Assembly (NCBI GenBank): GCA_020723165.1
Contig: DYJK01000002.1
Location: 31,650-77,197 of the forward strand
DNA: 45,548 nucleotides
Reading direction: 5' to 3'
From: Melioribacter roseus
GTDB taxonomy: Bacteria; Bacteroidota; Ignavibacteria; Ignavibacteriales; Melioribacteraceae
The position numbers and the translations under genes were made by a program. A model generated the notes under the pieces. It was given only the letters and a program-made list of their open reading frames with translations, searched no databases and had not been told where the DNA came from. Positions 8,172 to 17,697 of this stretch are shown piece after piece; positions within the stretch are counted from its first letter, which is position 1, and every line of letters starts with the position of its first letter.

Positions 8172-8642
8172 CTAAAATTTAAAATCACTTTTTTTAGTTA
8201 ATATATAATTCAAATCTGATTTTATCTTCTTCCTATTTCTATCTAACATCGTTAACCGGTCTCTCATATTGGTTAGTCTAACAAAATAGATTTGATTTTT
8301 TTCCGGCTGATCATAATTAAGAACAAATACCGTAGCATTAACATCATTTTCAAATCCGCGTTCAGTATTAAGTTTTCCATGAGACATGAATGGTTGAGCA
8401 TCCTTTCCCAGATACACTTCGACTAATTCGTACGATTGAAAATCATCGGCAATTTTCAATGTCATCTTAATTCCTTCACAGTCTGCACACGGAATAATCC
8501 CCTCATAAATTTCGAATTGAGATGACTGAACAGTTTCACTTTTCTGTTTTGGCAAAGAATCATTTTCTTCACCGGATTTTTGAACACAACCCCCTGATAA
8601 TGTGACAACCAGAACGGATACAATTAAAATTAATTTCTTCAT
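8172..8642 (-). CDS. NlpE-like copper-resistance/envelope-stress lipoprotein
   Basis: A 156-residue exported protein with a signal peptide ending LSGGC, a somewhat unusual lipobox whose Cys (about residue 19) would be lipidated. After a Ser/Lys-rich linker, the segment YEGIIPCADCEGIKMTLKI (about 46-64) is the signature of the NlpE N-terminal domain, including its CxxC pair. The following residues form the expected small beta-barrel (YELVEVYLG, FMSHGKLNTE, LTMLDRN). In enterobacteria NlpE senses surface contact and copper at the outer membrane through the Cpx system. No Cpx genes are visible here, so only the fold is claimed. It lies 32 nt after dnaE and may be co-transcribed with it. Confidence 0.85.
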   Translation of the reverse strand: MKKLILIVSVLVVTLSGGCVQKSGEENDSLPKQKSETVQSSQFEIYEGIIPCADCEGIKMTLKIADDFQSYELVEVYLGKDAQPFMSHGKLNTERGFENDVNATVFVLNYDQPEKNQIYFVRLTNMRDRLTMLDRNRKKIKSDLNYILTKKSDFKF

Positions 8643-8674
8643 TTAACAAATTTTTTCTGTAAAGACTAACATCA

Positions 8675-11600
8675 TTAATTTGGGAAATAAACTATTGCCT
8701 CATCTCCGAGTAACGTACGAAGAGTATCTACAAATTTATCAGTTAAACTAACCCGGTAATCGATAGTAAACTCTCTTATCGAACCATTATCCTTAATACA
8801 AATCAATACCGGGACGTTGCCTTCGTTTTCTTCCAACAGCAATTTTATATGTGTGATAACGTATTCATCATGAAGCGAAGTATCGAGAATAATACCCAGT
8901 CGTTTGGTGAGCTTGACTCTAACAACATCGAGGTTAAGTGCTTCATCTACGTGCAGTTTAATTGTATCACCGCTGCTTTCAAGTTTACCTTTAACCATTA
9001 TTGTGGATTCCGGGTAAATGATCTCGCTGAAATCTTTGTAAGCTTTTGAAAACATTATGCAATCGCACGAGCCGGAAAAATCATCGAGTTTAAAGAACGC
9101 CATTTTCCTACCCGATTTATCAGTCTTTGGGGTAACATCGGTAACTACTCCGCAAACACGTACCTGATCATTCAGATTAAATGTTGAAGGTTCGCCAAGA
9201 TGAACCGTTGCAAATGAATTATATTCAATCTCATACTTTCTTAGCGGGTGATCACTCAAATAAAATCCCAATACTTGTCTTTCTTTTGCAAGCCGTTCTT
9301 TTGTTTCCCATGGTCTTACATCGGGTAAAGAAGGTTCTTCAAAATCGATAACTTGTGCGGAACCGCCAAATAAACTATTACTGTGCGATTCTTTAACGGA
9401 TTTCATTCTACTTCCGATACCTAATGCTTCTTCAATTGCAGCTAAATATTGTGCACGTGAACCGCCAAGCGAATCGAATGCACCGGCAAGAACTAATCCT
9501 TCTAATGCTCTTTTATTCACAATTCTCGTATCAATATTCGAACAAAAATCATAAATACTTTTAAAATCCCTATTCAAATTTTCGTGTGCTCTTTGAATTT
9601 CCTGAACTGCTTGTACACCAACATTTTTGATCGCAGCCATTCCGAAAATAATCTCACCACTTTTTACCTTAAACATTACAGTGGGATGATTAATATCAGG
9701 CGGCTGTACTTTAACACCAAGTTTTCTGCAATCTTCTAAAAGAATTGTAACTTTATCAGTGCTGTCATACTTGTTAGAAAGATTTGCTGCGAGAAACTCT
9801 TCTAAGTAATGGGATTTTAAATAGGCAGTTTGATATGCGACAACACTATATGCAACAGCGTGAGATTTATTAAAACCGTAATTGGCAAATTTATCGATCG
9901 CTTCAAAAATTTCTTCGGCTATTTTTTTTTCAATTTTATTTTTTGATGCGCCTTCAACAAATTTTTCTCTTTGTTGTTTCATTGCAGCAAGATCTTTTTT
10001 ACCCATAGCTCTGCGCAAAAGATCTGCTTCTGCTAAACTCATTCCGGCAACTTTATTAGCAATCTGAATAACCTGTTCTTGATAAACAATAACTCCATAA
10101 GTTTCTTTAAGAATCTCTTCCAGCACCGGGTGCAGATAAACAATTTTTTTCTTGCCGTGTTTCCTTGCAATAAAATCATCTATAAATTCCATTGGCCCCG
10201 GACGGTACAAAGCATTCATAGCTGAAAGATCTGTAATGCTGTTAGGTTTTAGCTTTTTTAAGTATTCGCGCATCGGGGCAGATTCAAACTGGAATACAGC
10301 CGTGGTTTGCCCCCTTCCAAACAATTCATAGGTTTTTTTGTCGTCGATAGGTATATCATCAACATTGATATCGATGCTGCGTGTTTGTTTAACTTGTTCT
10401 AAAGTATCTCTTATAATTGAAAGAGTATCGAGACCGAGAAAATCCATTTTCAGTAATCCGGCATCTTCAAGGTCCTTCATGTTAAATTGAGTAACAACAT
10501 CACCTTCGTCACCATAGGTTGCAAGGGGAACAAATTCACTAACCTCACCCGGTGTAATTACAACACCGGCAGCATGTTTGGATGCATTGCGATTCATTCC
10601 TTCAAGTATTCGTGCATATTTCAGCAGTTCTTTCATCAAAGGATCATTTGTTTTTTTCAGCCAGCTCAATTCGGCTACTTCATCCAAAGCTTGATCTATC
10701 GTGAACACTCTGCCAAACTTCGATGGAATCCATTTGGTTATGTTATCTACTTGCGGTATCGGAATTTTCAGAACGCGTGCAACATCCCTAATTACTTGTT
10801 TGGAAGATAAACGGTTGAATGTAATAATTTGTGCGACCGAGTTATCGCCGTATTTCTCTTTTACGTAATTAATTACTTTACTTCGTTCATCATCGGCAAA
10901 ATCAACATCGATATCGGGCATCGATTTACGAGCCGGGTTTAAAAATCTTTCAAAGAGTAAATTGTATTCAAGCGGATTGACGTTTGTTATTCCAAGTACA
11001 TATGCAACCAAACTTCCGGCAGCACTGCCTCTGCCGGGTCCTACCGGAATCCCTCTTGCTTTTGATGCATTGATAAAATCTTGCACAATTAAAAAATAGC
11101 CGGCATAACCCATTTTGTCTATTACATCGAGTTCATATTTAAAACGCTCTTCAACTTCCGGGGTAATTTTTTTAATCTTTTTATCTAATCGTTCATAAGA
11201 AAGTTGGTTAAGATATTCTTCCAATGATTTGGCATCTGAATTTTCTGGTATTGGAAAAATCGGGAAATGGTGTCCTTCGAAATCGAGTTTTAAATTTATT
11301 TTTTCGTCAATCTCCAAAGTATTTTCAATAGCATCTTTATAATTCTTAAAAATTTTTTTCATCTCATCTGCTGACTTAAAATAGATTTGATCGGTTCCAT
11401 AACGTAGGTCGTGATAATCGGCAGTGCCTGATTTATCGCCAAGCATAATCAAAATATTGTGAGCTATCGAATGATCTTTTTCTATGTAATGAATATCGTT
11501 TGTTGCGACAAGTTTAACACCGAGATCTTTAGCTAATTTCGGCATACCGTTTAAGATTGGTTGCTCAATATCCATTCCGTGATCTTGAATTTCCAAATAG

Positions 11601-12130
11601 AAATCATCGTTAAAAATTTCTTTAAGCTTAACCGCTACTTCTCTTGCTTTGGTCCAATCATCATTTATCAGGTGCACAGATACCGGTCCGGCCGGACATG
11701 CAGTTGTACAGATCAATCCCTCGCTGTATTGTTTCAAAACTTCAAGGTCAATGCGTGGACGGTAATAAAATCCTTCCGTATGACCAATGGTTGTTAACCT
11801 CATTAAATTTTTATAACCGGTTTTATTTTTAGCGAGCAGTAGAAGGTGGTTGTAATGTTTCGTTTTTTTCTTTCCATTTCCATATTCACCGGATTTATCG
11901 AAGCGTGTTTTATCAATAACGATATACGCTTCCATCCCGATAATTGGTTTAATTCCTTCCTTTTTTGCTTTCTTATAAAACTCGGATACGCCGAACATTA
12001 CACCATGATCAGTTAGAGCAACGGCATGCATGTTATTTTTCTTTGCAGCTAAAATTAAATCCTCTACAGTACACGCACCATCTTGCAGACTGTAGTGTGA
12101 ATGATTATGTATGTGAATAAAATCTGACAT
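8675..12130 (-). CDS. dnaE: DNA polymerase III subunit alpha
   Basis: The replicative polymerase subunit, 1151 residues, near the usual DnaE length of about 1160. The N-terminal PHP domain (about 1-220) keeps HNHSHYSLQDG and LTDHGVMFG. The palm carries GPGRGSAAGSLVAYVLG and the catalytic aspartates of PDIDVDF near residue 400, with the third in KMDFLGLDTLS. Finger and HhH regions follow (LYRPGPMEFIDDFI, GYGFNKSHA-like NYGFNKSHAVAYS). A C-terminal OB fold is visible (VRVCGVVTDVTPK to CDCIMFSKAYKDF). No 3'-5' exonuclease domain is inserted, so this is DnaE and not PolC. The ATG has no Shine-Dalgarno. The gene is preceded by a repeat-rich spacer and dut, and followed by the NlpE-like gene. Confidence 0.98.
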   Translation of the reverse strand: MSDFIHIHNHSHYSLQDGACTVEDLILAAKKNNMHAVALTDHGVMFGVSEFYKKAKKEGIKPIIGMEAYIVIDKTRFDKSGEYGNGKKKTKHYNHLLLLAKNKTGYKNLMRLTTIGHTEGFYYRPRIDLEVLKQYSEGLICTTACPAGPVSVHLINDDWTKAREVAVKLKEIFNDDFYLEIQDHGMDIEQPILNGMPKLAKDLGVKLVATNDIHYIEKDHSIAHNILIMLGDKSGTADYHDLRYGTDQIYFKSADEMKKIFKNYKDAIENTLEIDEKINLKLDFEGHHFPIFPIPENSDAKSLEEYLNQLSYERLDKKIKKITPEVEERFKYELDVIDKMGYAGYFLIVQDFINASKARGIPVGPGRGSAAGSLVAYVLGITNVNPLEYNLLFERFLNPARKSMPDIDVDFADDERSKVINYVKEKYGDNSVAQIITFNRLSSKQVIRDVARVLKIPIPQVDNITKWIPSKFGRVFTIDQALDEVAELSWLKKTNDPLMKELLKYARILEGMNRNASKHAAGVVITPGEVSEFVPLATYGDEGDVVTQFNMKDLEDAGLLKMDFLGLDTLSIIRDTLEQVKQTRSIDINVDDIPIDDKKTYELFGRGQTTAVFQFESAPMREYLKKLKPNSITDLSAMNALYRPGPMEFIDDFIARKHGKKKIVYLHPVLEEILKETYGVIVYQEQVIQIANKVAGMSLAEADLLRRAMGKKDLAAMKQQREKFVEGASKNKIEKKIAEEIFEAIDKFANYGFNKSHAVAYSVVAYQTAYLKSHYLEEFLAANLSNKYDSTDKVTILLEDCRKLGVKVQPPDINHPTVMFKVKSGEIIFGMAAIKNVGVQAVQEIQRAHENLNRDFKSIYDFCSNIDTRIVNKRALEGLVLAGAFDSLGGSRAQYLAAIEEALGIGSRMKSVKESHSNSLFGGSAQVIDFEEPSLPDVRPWETKERLAKERQVLGFYLSDHPLRKYEIEYNSFATVHLGEPSTFNLNDQVRVCGVVTDVTPKTDKSGRKMAFFKLDDFSGSCDCIMFSKAYKDFSEIIYPESTIMVKGKLESSGDTIKLHVDEALNLDVVRVKLTKRLGIILDTSLHDEYVITHIKLLLEENEGNVPVLICIKDNGSIREFTIDYRVSLTDKFVDTLRTLLGDEAIVYFPN

Positions 12131-12300
12131 GTTCTAGATACTCGTTTCTTGTCCGAAGGGCTCCTTCGGCGTTACTGGATTCTGGATATTTTACCAGATC
12201 ATTACTTAGTAAATCGTAATTCCTGAATTATAATTAATTCTTCGTAATTCGTAATTATTTTTTCGTGCTTCGTAACTCGTACTTCGTACTTACTTCGTGC
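12131..12300. repeat. Repeat-rich spacer with TTCGTAA/TTCGTAC units and a hairpin
   Basis: The dnaE-dut spacer contains several imperfect copies of TTCGTAA, CTCGTAC and TTCGTAC between about 12240 and 12300, a direct repeat CTGGATTCTGGAT near 12175, and a perfect 7-bp hairpin CCGAAGG-GCT-CCTTCGG at 12153-12169. The last codons and stop of dut (ACG AAG TAA) are made of the same repeat unit. There is no T-run after the hairpin on either strand, so a rho-independent terminator is unlikely. Confidence 0.6.
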
Positions 12301-12745
12301 CGGTGTGGCCAAAACCTCCCTCACCGCGTTTGCTTTCTTCTAAATCAAATGTCTCTTCAAATAATGCTTTGTAAACTTTTGACAAAACCATTTGAGCTAT
12401 GCGATCACCACGTTTGATTATAAAATCATCATTGCCGAAATTGAATAAGATAACTTTTATTTCTCCACGATAATCAGAATCGATAGTACCGGGAGTGTTT
12501 AAAACTCCAATACCATACTTAGCTGCCAAACCACTCCTGGGACGAACCTGAATTTCATAACCTAATGGAATTTCAACCCGGAGGTTTGTCGGCACTAATG
12601 CAAATTTTCCTTTCTCAATAATTATATCATCATCAACAGCAGCACGGAGATCGAGCCCGCTGCTTCCTTCTGTTGAGTATTCAGGTAAAGGAATATCTGA
12701 AAAATCAGAAGATACTTTATGAATTTTTATTTTTAATTCTTTCAT
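12290..12745 (-). CDS. dut: dUTP diphosphatase
   Basis: A trimeric dUTPase of 151 residues that hydrolyses dUTP to dUMP and pyrophosphate, keeping uracil out of DNA and supplying dTMP synthesis. All five family motifs are visible in order: [42 protein letters not shown] with the catalytic Asp, [11 protein letters not shown], and the C-terminal arm [12 protein letters not shown] (the usual GFGSTG has His for Ser). No Shine-Dalgarno is seen. It follows the flippase gene by 15 nt on the same strand. The gene ends inside a short-repeat region, so the last two residues (TK) are encoded by repeat sequence. Confidence 0.97.
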   Translation of the reverse strand: MKELKIKIHKVSSDFSDIPLPEYSTEGSSGLDLRAAVDDDIIIEKGKFALVPTNLRVEIPLGYEIQVRPRSGLAAKYGIGVLNTPGTIDSDYRGEIKVILFNFGNDDFIIKRGDRIAQMVLSKVYKALFEETFDLEESKRGEGGFGHTGTK

Positions 12746-12760
12746 AGTAGTCTTGGTTTG

Positions 12761-14224
12761 TTATTTAATTCGAAGTAAAATTTTGCTCACCTTTATTAAT
12801 TCATCTTTACTAATTATTCTTAATGCAATTAATGCTGCCACGAACAATATTAATAAAATCAGTTTAGAAAGGAATTCCAATCCGTAGTTGAACCATAGGA
12901 AGTAGTACACGGAACCGGTTATAAAAATCAAAGCAATAATTTTAATGATTTTCTTGTGTTCGTATTTAATCATATAGAACTTCTGGGAAAAATAAAAAAG
13001 TCCCGATGCCATTGTAATATAACTTGTAAGAGCAGCAAATGCTGCGCCGAAAATTCCAATTATAGGTATTAATAAAAAATTCAATAAAATATTTATTGCA
13101 GCACCAGCCCCGGTTACCAAAGGAATATATTTAGTTTTCTCTTCGATGTAAATTCCGGCAGTAAAGTTTACATATAACCCGTTAAACAAGTACGCCAATA
13201 AGATTACGGGTACTATATAAAGACCGCCCCAAAATTCCGAACCAATGATGTGGAACTTGTGAAAGATTTCTATCTTGGCAAAGTCTTCTACGAACAGAGT
13301 CAATAAAATCCATATAAAACTTGCAACAAGAAGAAATAGAGTTAAAATTTTTGAAAATATTTCTTTAGCTTTTTCTTCTCGCGCATTAGTTAAAAAGAAC
13401 GGCTGCCATGCATATTGAAACATCGAAACAAATAACATCATAAATACACCAAGTTTATGATTTGCTTGATATATTCCAACAGTATCATAATCTGTAAGAG
13501 ATAAAACTATAGGCCTATCAACGACCTGAACGATCATTGCCGATAAACTTGCCGGTAAGTATGGTATTCCAAACTTTATCATCTTGACTAATATTTCTTT
13601 ATATACTTTTAACTCTAAACTTTGAATAATATCCGGCAACAGTGCAACAAAAGAAAAAATGGATGCGACGAGATTTGCAATAAATATTGCCTCTATCCCT
13701 AAGTCGAATTTAAGTACCAGCACAAAATTAAGTGTGATATTTATGAGTATGTTGATAATCTTTATCGTTGTGAACTTAAATGCTTTTCTCCGCATTCTAA
13801 GATTTGCAAAGGGAACTAGAGCAACAGCGTCAAATAATAAAATTGGAATAATATAGTAGTATAGATGTGAATATTTCACCGGGATTTCCATTAACGATAT
13901 GAATGTTCCGCTAAAGGAGAATAAGCATAACGAAAAAAATATCGATGTTAATCCAACAAAAAGAAAAGGCGTTGAGAAGACTTTCTTCTTATCATTTTCA
14001 TCGGCTATGGATGAGTATTTCATAAATGCAGCATCCATGCCGTAGATAAAAATAATATTTATGAAAGCGATGTAAGCGAAGATATTTGAGAACACACCGT
14101 TTTCGTATGGAGGGAAAATATTTGTGTAAAACGGTGTAAGAAGAAATACGAGAAATCTTCCTACTATTGTACTGATACCATATATAATAGTGTCTTTGGT
14201 AAGTTCTTTTATTTTTTCAATCAT
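12761..14224 (-). CDS. Polysaccharide flippase (Wzx/RfbX, MOP superfamily)
   Basis: A 487-residue inner-membrane protein with about 14 hydrophobic segments, as expected for MOP-family exporters. The N-terminus (LTKDTIIYGISTIVGRFLVFLL) is typical of the polysaccharide biosynthesis family; PFYTNIFPPYENGVFSNI is the usual loop after the first helix. It would flip undecaprenyl-linked oligosaccharide to the periplasmic face. It is separated from the main glycosyltransferase genes by accA and a thioesterase gene but lies on the same strand, upstream of dut. It is one of four flippase-like genes in the window and its lipid-linked substrate is unknown. Confidence 0.9.
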   Translation of the reverse strand: MIEKIKELTKDTIIYGISTIVGRFLVFLLTPFYTNIFPPYENGVFSNIFAYIAFINIIFIYGMDAAFMKYSSIADENDKKKVFSTPFLFVGLTSIFFSLCLFSFSGTFISLMEIPVKYSHLYYYIIPILLFDAVALVPFANLRMRRKAFKFTTIKIINILINITLNFVLVLKFDLGIEAIFIANLVASIFSFVALLPDIIQSLELKVYKEILVKMIKFGIPYLPASLSAMIVQVVDRPIVLSLTDYDTVGIYQANHKLGVFMMLFVSMFQYAWQPFFLTNAREEKAKEIFSKILTLFLLVASFIWILLTLFVEDFAKIEIFHKFHIIGSEFWGGLYIVPVILLAYLFNGLYVNFTAGIYIEEKTKYIPLVTGAGAAINILLNFLLIPIIGIFGAAFAALTSYITMASGLFYFSQKFYMIKYEHKKIIKIIALIFITGSVYYFLWFNYGLEFLSKLILLILFVAALIALRIISKDELIKVSKILLRIK

Positions 14225-14264
14225 CTTAAAGAATTTTTCAAATAACGGTCTGAGCCGTCAAACT

Positions 14265-14678
14265 TTACTTTCTAAAATATTTAGCTAATGCATCTACATA
14301 AATTTTAGGCGGTCTTACTGCTTTTTTATTTTCTTCTTTGATAAAAATGTGAGTGGTAAATCCTTCAGTTATCACTTCATTAGTCTCTTTATTTGTAATC
14401 ACATATTCAATATGAACTTTTGGTGTAAACAATTCTTTAACCGTAGCTTTAATTAATAACACATCATCATAATGAGCCGGGCTAAAATATTTTAAACCGG
14501 CTTCTAGTAAAGGTAATTGATAACCGGCTTTTTCGATTTCGCTGTAAGAAACTCCTGATTGTCTCAGAAGTTCTGTTCTTCCGACTTCAAAATATTCCAA
14601 ATATTTACCGTTATAGACAAATTGCATTTTGTCCGTATCTGCATAGCGGACACGGATTTCTGTAGTATTAGTCAGCAT
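14265..14678 (-). CDS. Acyl-CoA thioesterase, YbgC/FadM-like hotdog fold
   Basis: A 137-residue single hotdog-fold protein, normal for 4HBT thioesterases. The N-terminal motif VRYADTDKMQFVYNGKYLEYFEVGRTELLR contains the Asp and the helix typical of the YbgC/FadM group (written here as a motif spanning residues about 10-38). It probably hydrolyses acyl-CoA or acyl-ACP thioesters in the cytoplasm. The gene lies between accA and a flippase gene, so it may belong with fatty-acid supply and not with polysaccharide synthesis. Next to its start the sequence repeats CTGACTAAT twice. Substrate not determinable. Confidence 0.88.
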   Translation of the reverse strand: MLTNTTEIRVRYADTDKMQFVYNGKYLEYFEVGRTELLRQSGVSYSEIEKAGYQLPLLEAGLKYFSPAHYDDVLLIKATVKELFTPKVHIEYVITNKETNEVITEGFTTHIFIKEENKKAVRPPKIYVDALAKYFRK

Positions 14679-14746
14679 TAGTCAGTTCAATATAATTGAG
14701 AAGTAAGTTGTTAAATAACTGTTGTTTGGTATTTGAGTATTGATAA

Positions 14747-15697
14747 TTATTCCTGGTACACTCCCATCTTGCCAAATTTTTCGAGACGGTTTTGAATCAA
14801 CTTATCAGGTTTTATTTTCATAAGTATATCAAGTTCTTCTTTTAAAACAGATTTCAAAGTGTTAGCCATAGTTTGATGATCTTTATGCGCACCACCGAGT
14901 GGTTCCGGAATTATCCGGTCTATAATTCCTTGTTCAAGCAAATCCTCCGCAGTAAGTCTTAAAGATTCTGCAGCTTGTTCTTTATAATCCCAGCTTCTCC
15001 ACAAAATACTCGAACACGATTCAGGACTGATTACCGAATACCAGGTATTCTGCAGCATCAATACTCTATCACCAATACCAAGACCAAGAGCGCCGCCGCT
15101 TGCACCTTCGCCAATTATTGTAATAATTATTGGTACACGAAGATGACTCATCTCCAAAAGGTTACGAGCAATCGCTTCAGCTTGTCCGCGCTGTTCTGCT
15201 TCAATACCGGGATAAGCACCGGGCGTATCGAGCATAGTAACAACCGGCTTACCAAATTTTTCGGCAAGTTTCATTAATCGTAATGCTTTACGGTAACCTT
15301 CCGGGTTGGGCATACCGAAATTTCTGTAAAGATTCGATTTTGTGTCCCGACCTTTTTGATGCCCAATTATCATCACTTTGTGTTGATCAAGTTTTGCAAA
15401 TCCGCCAACGATTGCATGATCATCCTTATATAATCGATCACCATGGAGTTCTGTAAATCCTTCGGTGATCATGTAAATATAATCTAATGTGTAAGGGCGT
15501 TCCGGGTGACGGGCTAACTGAACACGCTGCCATCTTGTTAAATTATCATAGATACTTTTCTTTAATTCGTTAACTTTTTCTTCGAGGGTCCTTATTTCAT
15601 TTGATATATCGAGATGACCTTCGTATTTGCGCATCTCCTCAATTTTATTTTCCAATTCGATAATCGGTTTTTCAAAATCAAGTACGTTTTTAGCCAT
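14747..15697 (-). CDS. accA: Acetyl-CoA carboxylase carboxyltransferase subunit alpha
   Basis: A 316-residue subunit that, with AccD, transfers the carboxyl group from biotin carboxyl carrier protein to acetyl-CoA, the first step of fatty-acid synthesis. The N-terminal helical part ([18 protein letters not shown], then [19 protein letters not shown]) and the crotonase core ([74 protein letters not shown]) match the family throughout. GGAG lies 5 nt before the ATG and inside the last codons of the upstream fusion gene, whose stop is 2 nt away, so the two are translationally linked. accD is not in the window. Confidence 0.97.
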   Translation of the reverse strand: MAKNVLDFEKPIIELENKIEEMRKYEGHLDISNEIRTLEEKVNELKKSIYDNLTRWQRVQLARHPERPYTLDYIYMITEGFTELHGDRLYKDDHAIVGGFAKLDQHKVMIIGHQKGRDTKSNLYRNFGMPNPEGYRKALRLMKLAEKFGKPVVTMLDTPGAYPGIEAEQRGQAEAIARNLLEMSHLRVPIIITIIGEGASGGALGLGIGDRVLMLQNTWYSVISPESCSSILWRSWDYKEQAAESLRLTAEDLLEQGIIDRIIPEPLGGAHKDHQTMANTLKSVLKEELDILMKIKPDKLIQNRLEKFGKMGVYQE

Positions 15698-15699
15698 TA

Positions 15700-17691
15700 T
15701 TACTCCGTCTTAAATAACATTTTTGAAAATGATCTTCCAAGGATTTCTAAATCAAGCCATATGTTTTGGTTCTTTGCATAATAAAGATCAAGCTTTTTAT
15801 GTTCTTCTATCTCTTGCGATTCAATATTTTCTACATACCAGAAACCGGTTAATCCCTTTTTACCGATAAACAGCCCGTCAAGATCAGATGAAAGTAAAGG
15901 TCCAACAAAACTTTTTTTACCAATTAATACTTCGGGAACACCAAGCATGAATTTAATGAAATCGCTCTTCTTCGAGGTGAACTTCTGAAATAAATATATG
16001 AAAGGATAAACCAAAAGTAAAATTAACATTAAACTCAGAATTAAATCGAATAACTGTTTTGTAATTTGATATGAAAATGAAGAAATATTATACTGAACTT
16101 TTAGCAGCGGAATATCATCAAGAACTGCGATGGAAGATTTACCAACAAGATAGTCGAGTTCGTTACCGGCAACCATAAATTCAACATTCAATCCGTGGCA
16201 GTCTGAAACTACCGCAAATATCTGGCTGAAAGATAATCCTTCCGAAGTAAAAATTACTTTATTTATTTTTTCTTCTGTTATCAATTTCCTGATATTATCT
16301 ACTGCACCAATAATTTTATAGCTGCTAACATTTTCACCAATTCTTTTTCTTGTTAACCCTACCAAACCGCTTACTTGATAAAAACCGGTAAAATTAGATT
16401 TCAGTTTTGAAGCAAGCTGGGCAGCATTTTCTTCATCACCAACAATAATAGTTTTTGTTTTTTTTGTTTCCGAGCTAAATCCAACTTTGAACAATACCTT
16501 AAAGATAATCCTCCATATCGAAAAAGATATGAATGAAAGCACGTAAGTAATAAGTACAACTGCCCGGCTGAATGCGAACTGCTTAAAGAAATATGTTAAA
16601 GCAGCAAGTACAATCATTCCGGCAAATAAAGAAATGTAACTCCTAAAGATTGAAACAATATTTTTTCTGTATACGCCGCCGAGAGCCGAAATAAAAATTT
16701 GAAGTAATGCCGGGACAAAATAGACCCACGGTACTGCAAATGCCGGGAAACCGAGCCAATGTTCATTGGCATAAATTTTTTCTGCGTAGTAAACAGCACC
16801 ACTGAAAAATATAAAATCAAAAAGTATGCTGATGATCGAGTATTTATAAACGTTGGCAAACGCTATTAATTTTCTGAATAATATTGCGGACTGCAATATT
16901 GCTTCAACCAATAATGAGGTTGAAAAATGTTTTTTAACAAAAAGGTGCATTGCATCATAGAAGATTTTTGTTTCGTCAATGCTGCTTCTTTTTGTACTCT
17001 CGCCTTTGTAATGGATTACTTCAGTAGTATGAACATAATAAACTTTATAACCGGCTTTTTGTGAACGGTAACATAAATCGAGGTCCTCCCCGTACATAAA
17101 AAACTGCTGATCAAATCCGCCTATCTTTTCAAATACTTCCCTTCTCAACATCATAAAAGCGCCGCTTACAGCATCAACTTCATATGTTTGGTTTTCATCA
17201 AGGTATGTTAGGTTATACTTTGCAAATAATTTACTCTTCGGAAAAAGTTTACTCAGACCCATTACTTTTGTAAAAGAAGTCCATGGACCGGGGAAAGCTC
17301 TTCTACATGCGAGCTGAAGTGTTCCATCCGGATTTAAAACTTTGCACCCGGCAATTCCGGCATCCGGGGTAGAGTTAAAAAATTGAATCATCTTGGTAAG
17401 TGTTTCTTCTTTTACAATTGTATCGGGATTGATAAGCAGAAAAAATTTTCCCCCGGCAATAGCAAGTCCTTGATTGTTGGCGGTTCCGAATCCAACATTT
17501 TTTTCATTCACAATCAGTTTAACATCGGGATACTTTTCACGGATCAACTCAACGCTGCCGTCATCGGAAGCATTATCAACTATAATAATCTCGGCAGAAA
17601 TATTATGAAGAGATTTTTTTATGGAAGAAAGTAAGTTGAGAAGAAATTCCTTCACATTATAGTTAACTATAATAATAGATAGTTCTATCAT
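15700..17691 (-). CDS. GT2 glycosyltransferase fused to a degenerate phosphoglycosyl transferase
   Basis: A 663-residue fusion. Residues 1-270 are a family 2 glycosyltransferase of the rhamnosyltransferase kind ([46 protein letters not shown]). Then come about four membrane helices (275-400), a nucleotide-binding CoA_binding_3-like domain (about 410-530, [14 protein letters not shown]) and a stretch resembling the end of a bacterial sugar transferase. That end keeps the first helix ([16 protein letters not shown]), a SFVGP motif, KGLTGFWYV (usually PGITGWAQV) and [18 protein letters not shown]. The KFRTM segment, the DPRVTTIGRLLRK segment and the catalytic Asp-Glu of DE-PQ are absent. The sugar transferase half is therefore probably inactive and may serve as a membrane anchor or partner-binding part. 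No Shine-Dalgarno; the start is 6 nt after the upstream stop. Confidence 0.85.
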   Translation of the reverse strand: MIELSIIIVNYNVKEFLLNLLSSIKKSLHNISAEIIIVDNASDDGSVELIREKYPDVKLIVNEKNVGFGTANNQGLAIAGGKFFLLINPDTIVKEETLTKMIQFFNSTPDAGIAGCKVLNPDGTLQLACRRAFPGPWTSFTKVMGLSKLFPKSKLFAKYNLTYLDENQTYEVDAVSGAFMMLRREVFEKIGGFDQQFFMYGEDLDLCYRSQKAGYKVYYVHTTEVIHYKGESTKRSSIDETKIFYDAMHLFVKKHFSTSLLVEAILQSAILFRKLIAFANVYKYSIISILFDFIFFSGAVYYAEKIYANEHWLGFPAFAVPWVYFVPALLQIFISALGGVYRKNIVSIFRSYISLFAGMIVLAALTYFFKQFAFSRAVVLITYVLSFISFSIWRIIFKVLFKVGFSSETKKTKTIIVGDEENAAQLASKLKSNFTGFYQVSGLVGLTRKRIGENVSSYKIIGAVDNIRKLITEEKINKVIFTSEGLSFSQIFAVVSDCHGLNVEFMVAGNELDYLVGKSSIAVLDDIPLLKVQYNISSFSYQITKQLFDLILSLMLILLLVYPFIYLFQKFTSKKSDFIKFMLGVPEVLIGKKSFVGPLLSSDLDGLFIGKKGLTGFWYVENIESQEIEEHKKLDLYYAKNQNIWLDLEILGRSFSKMLFKTE

Positions 17692-17697
17692 CGCAGA

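Noticed and set aside
10487-10810. 107-codon plus-strand ORF opposite dnaE
   Set aside because: Antisense to conserved polymerase sequence, with composition of a shadow frame.
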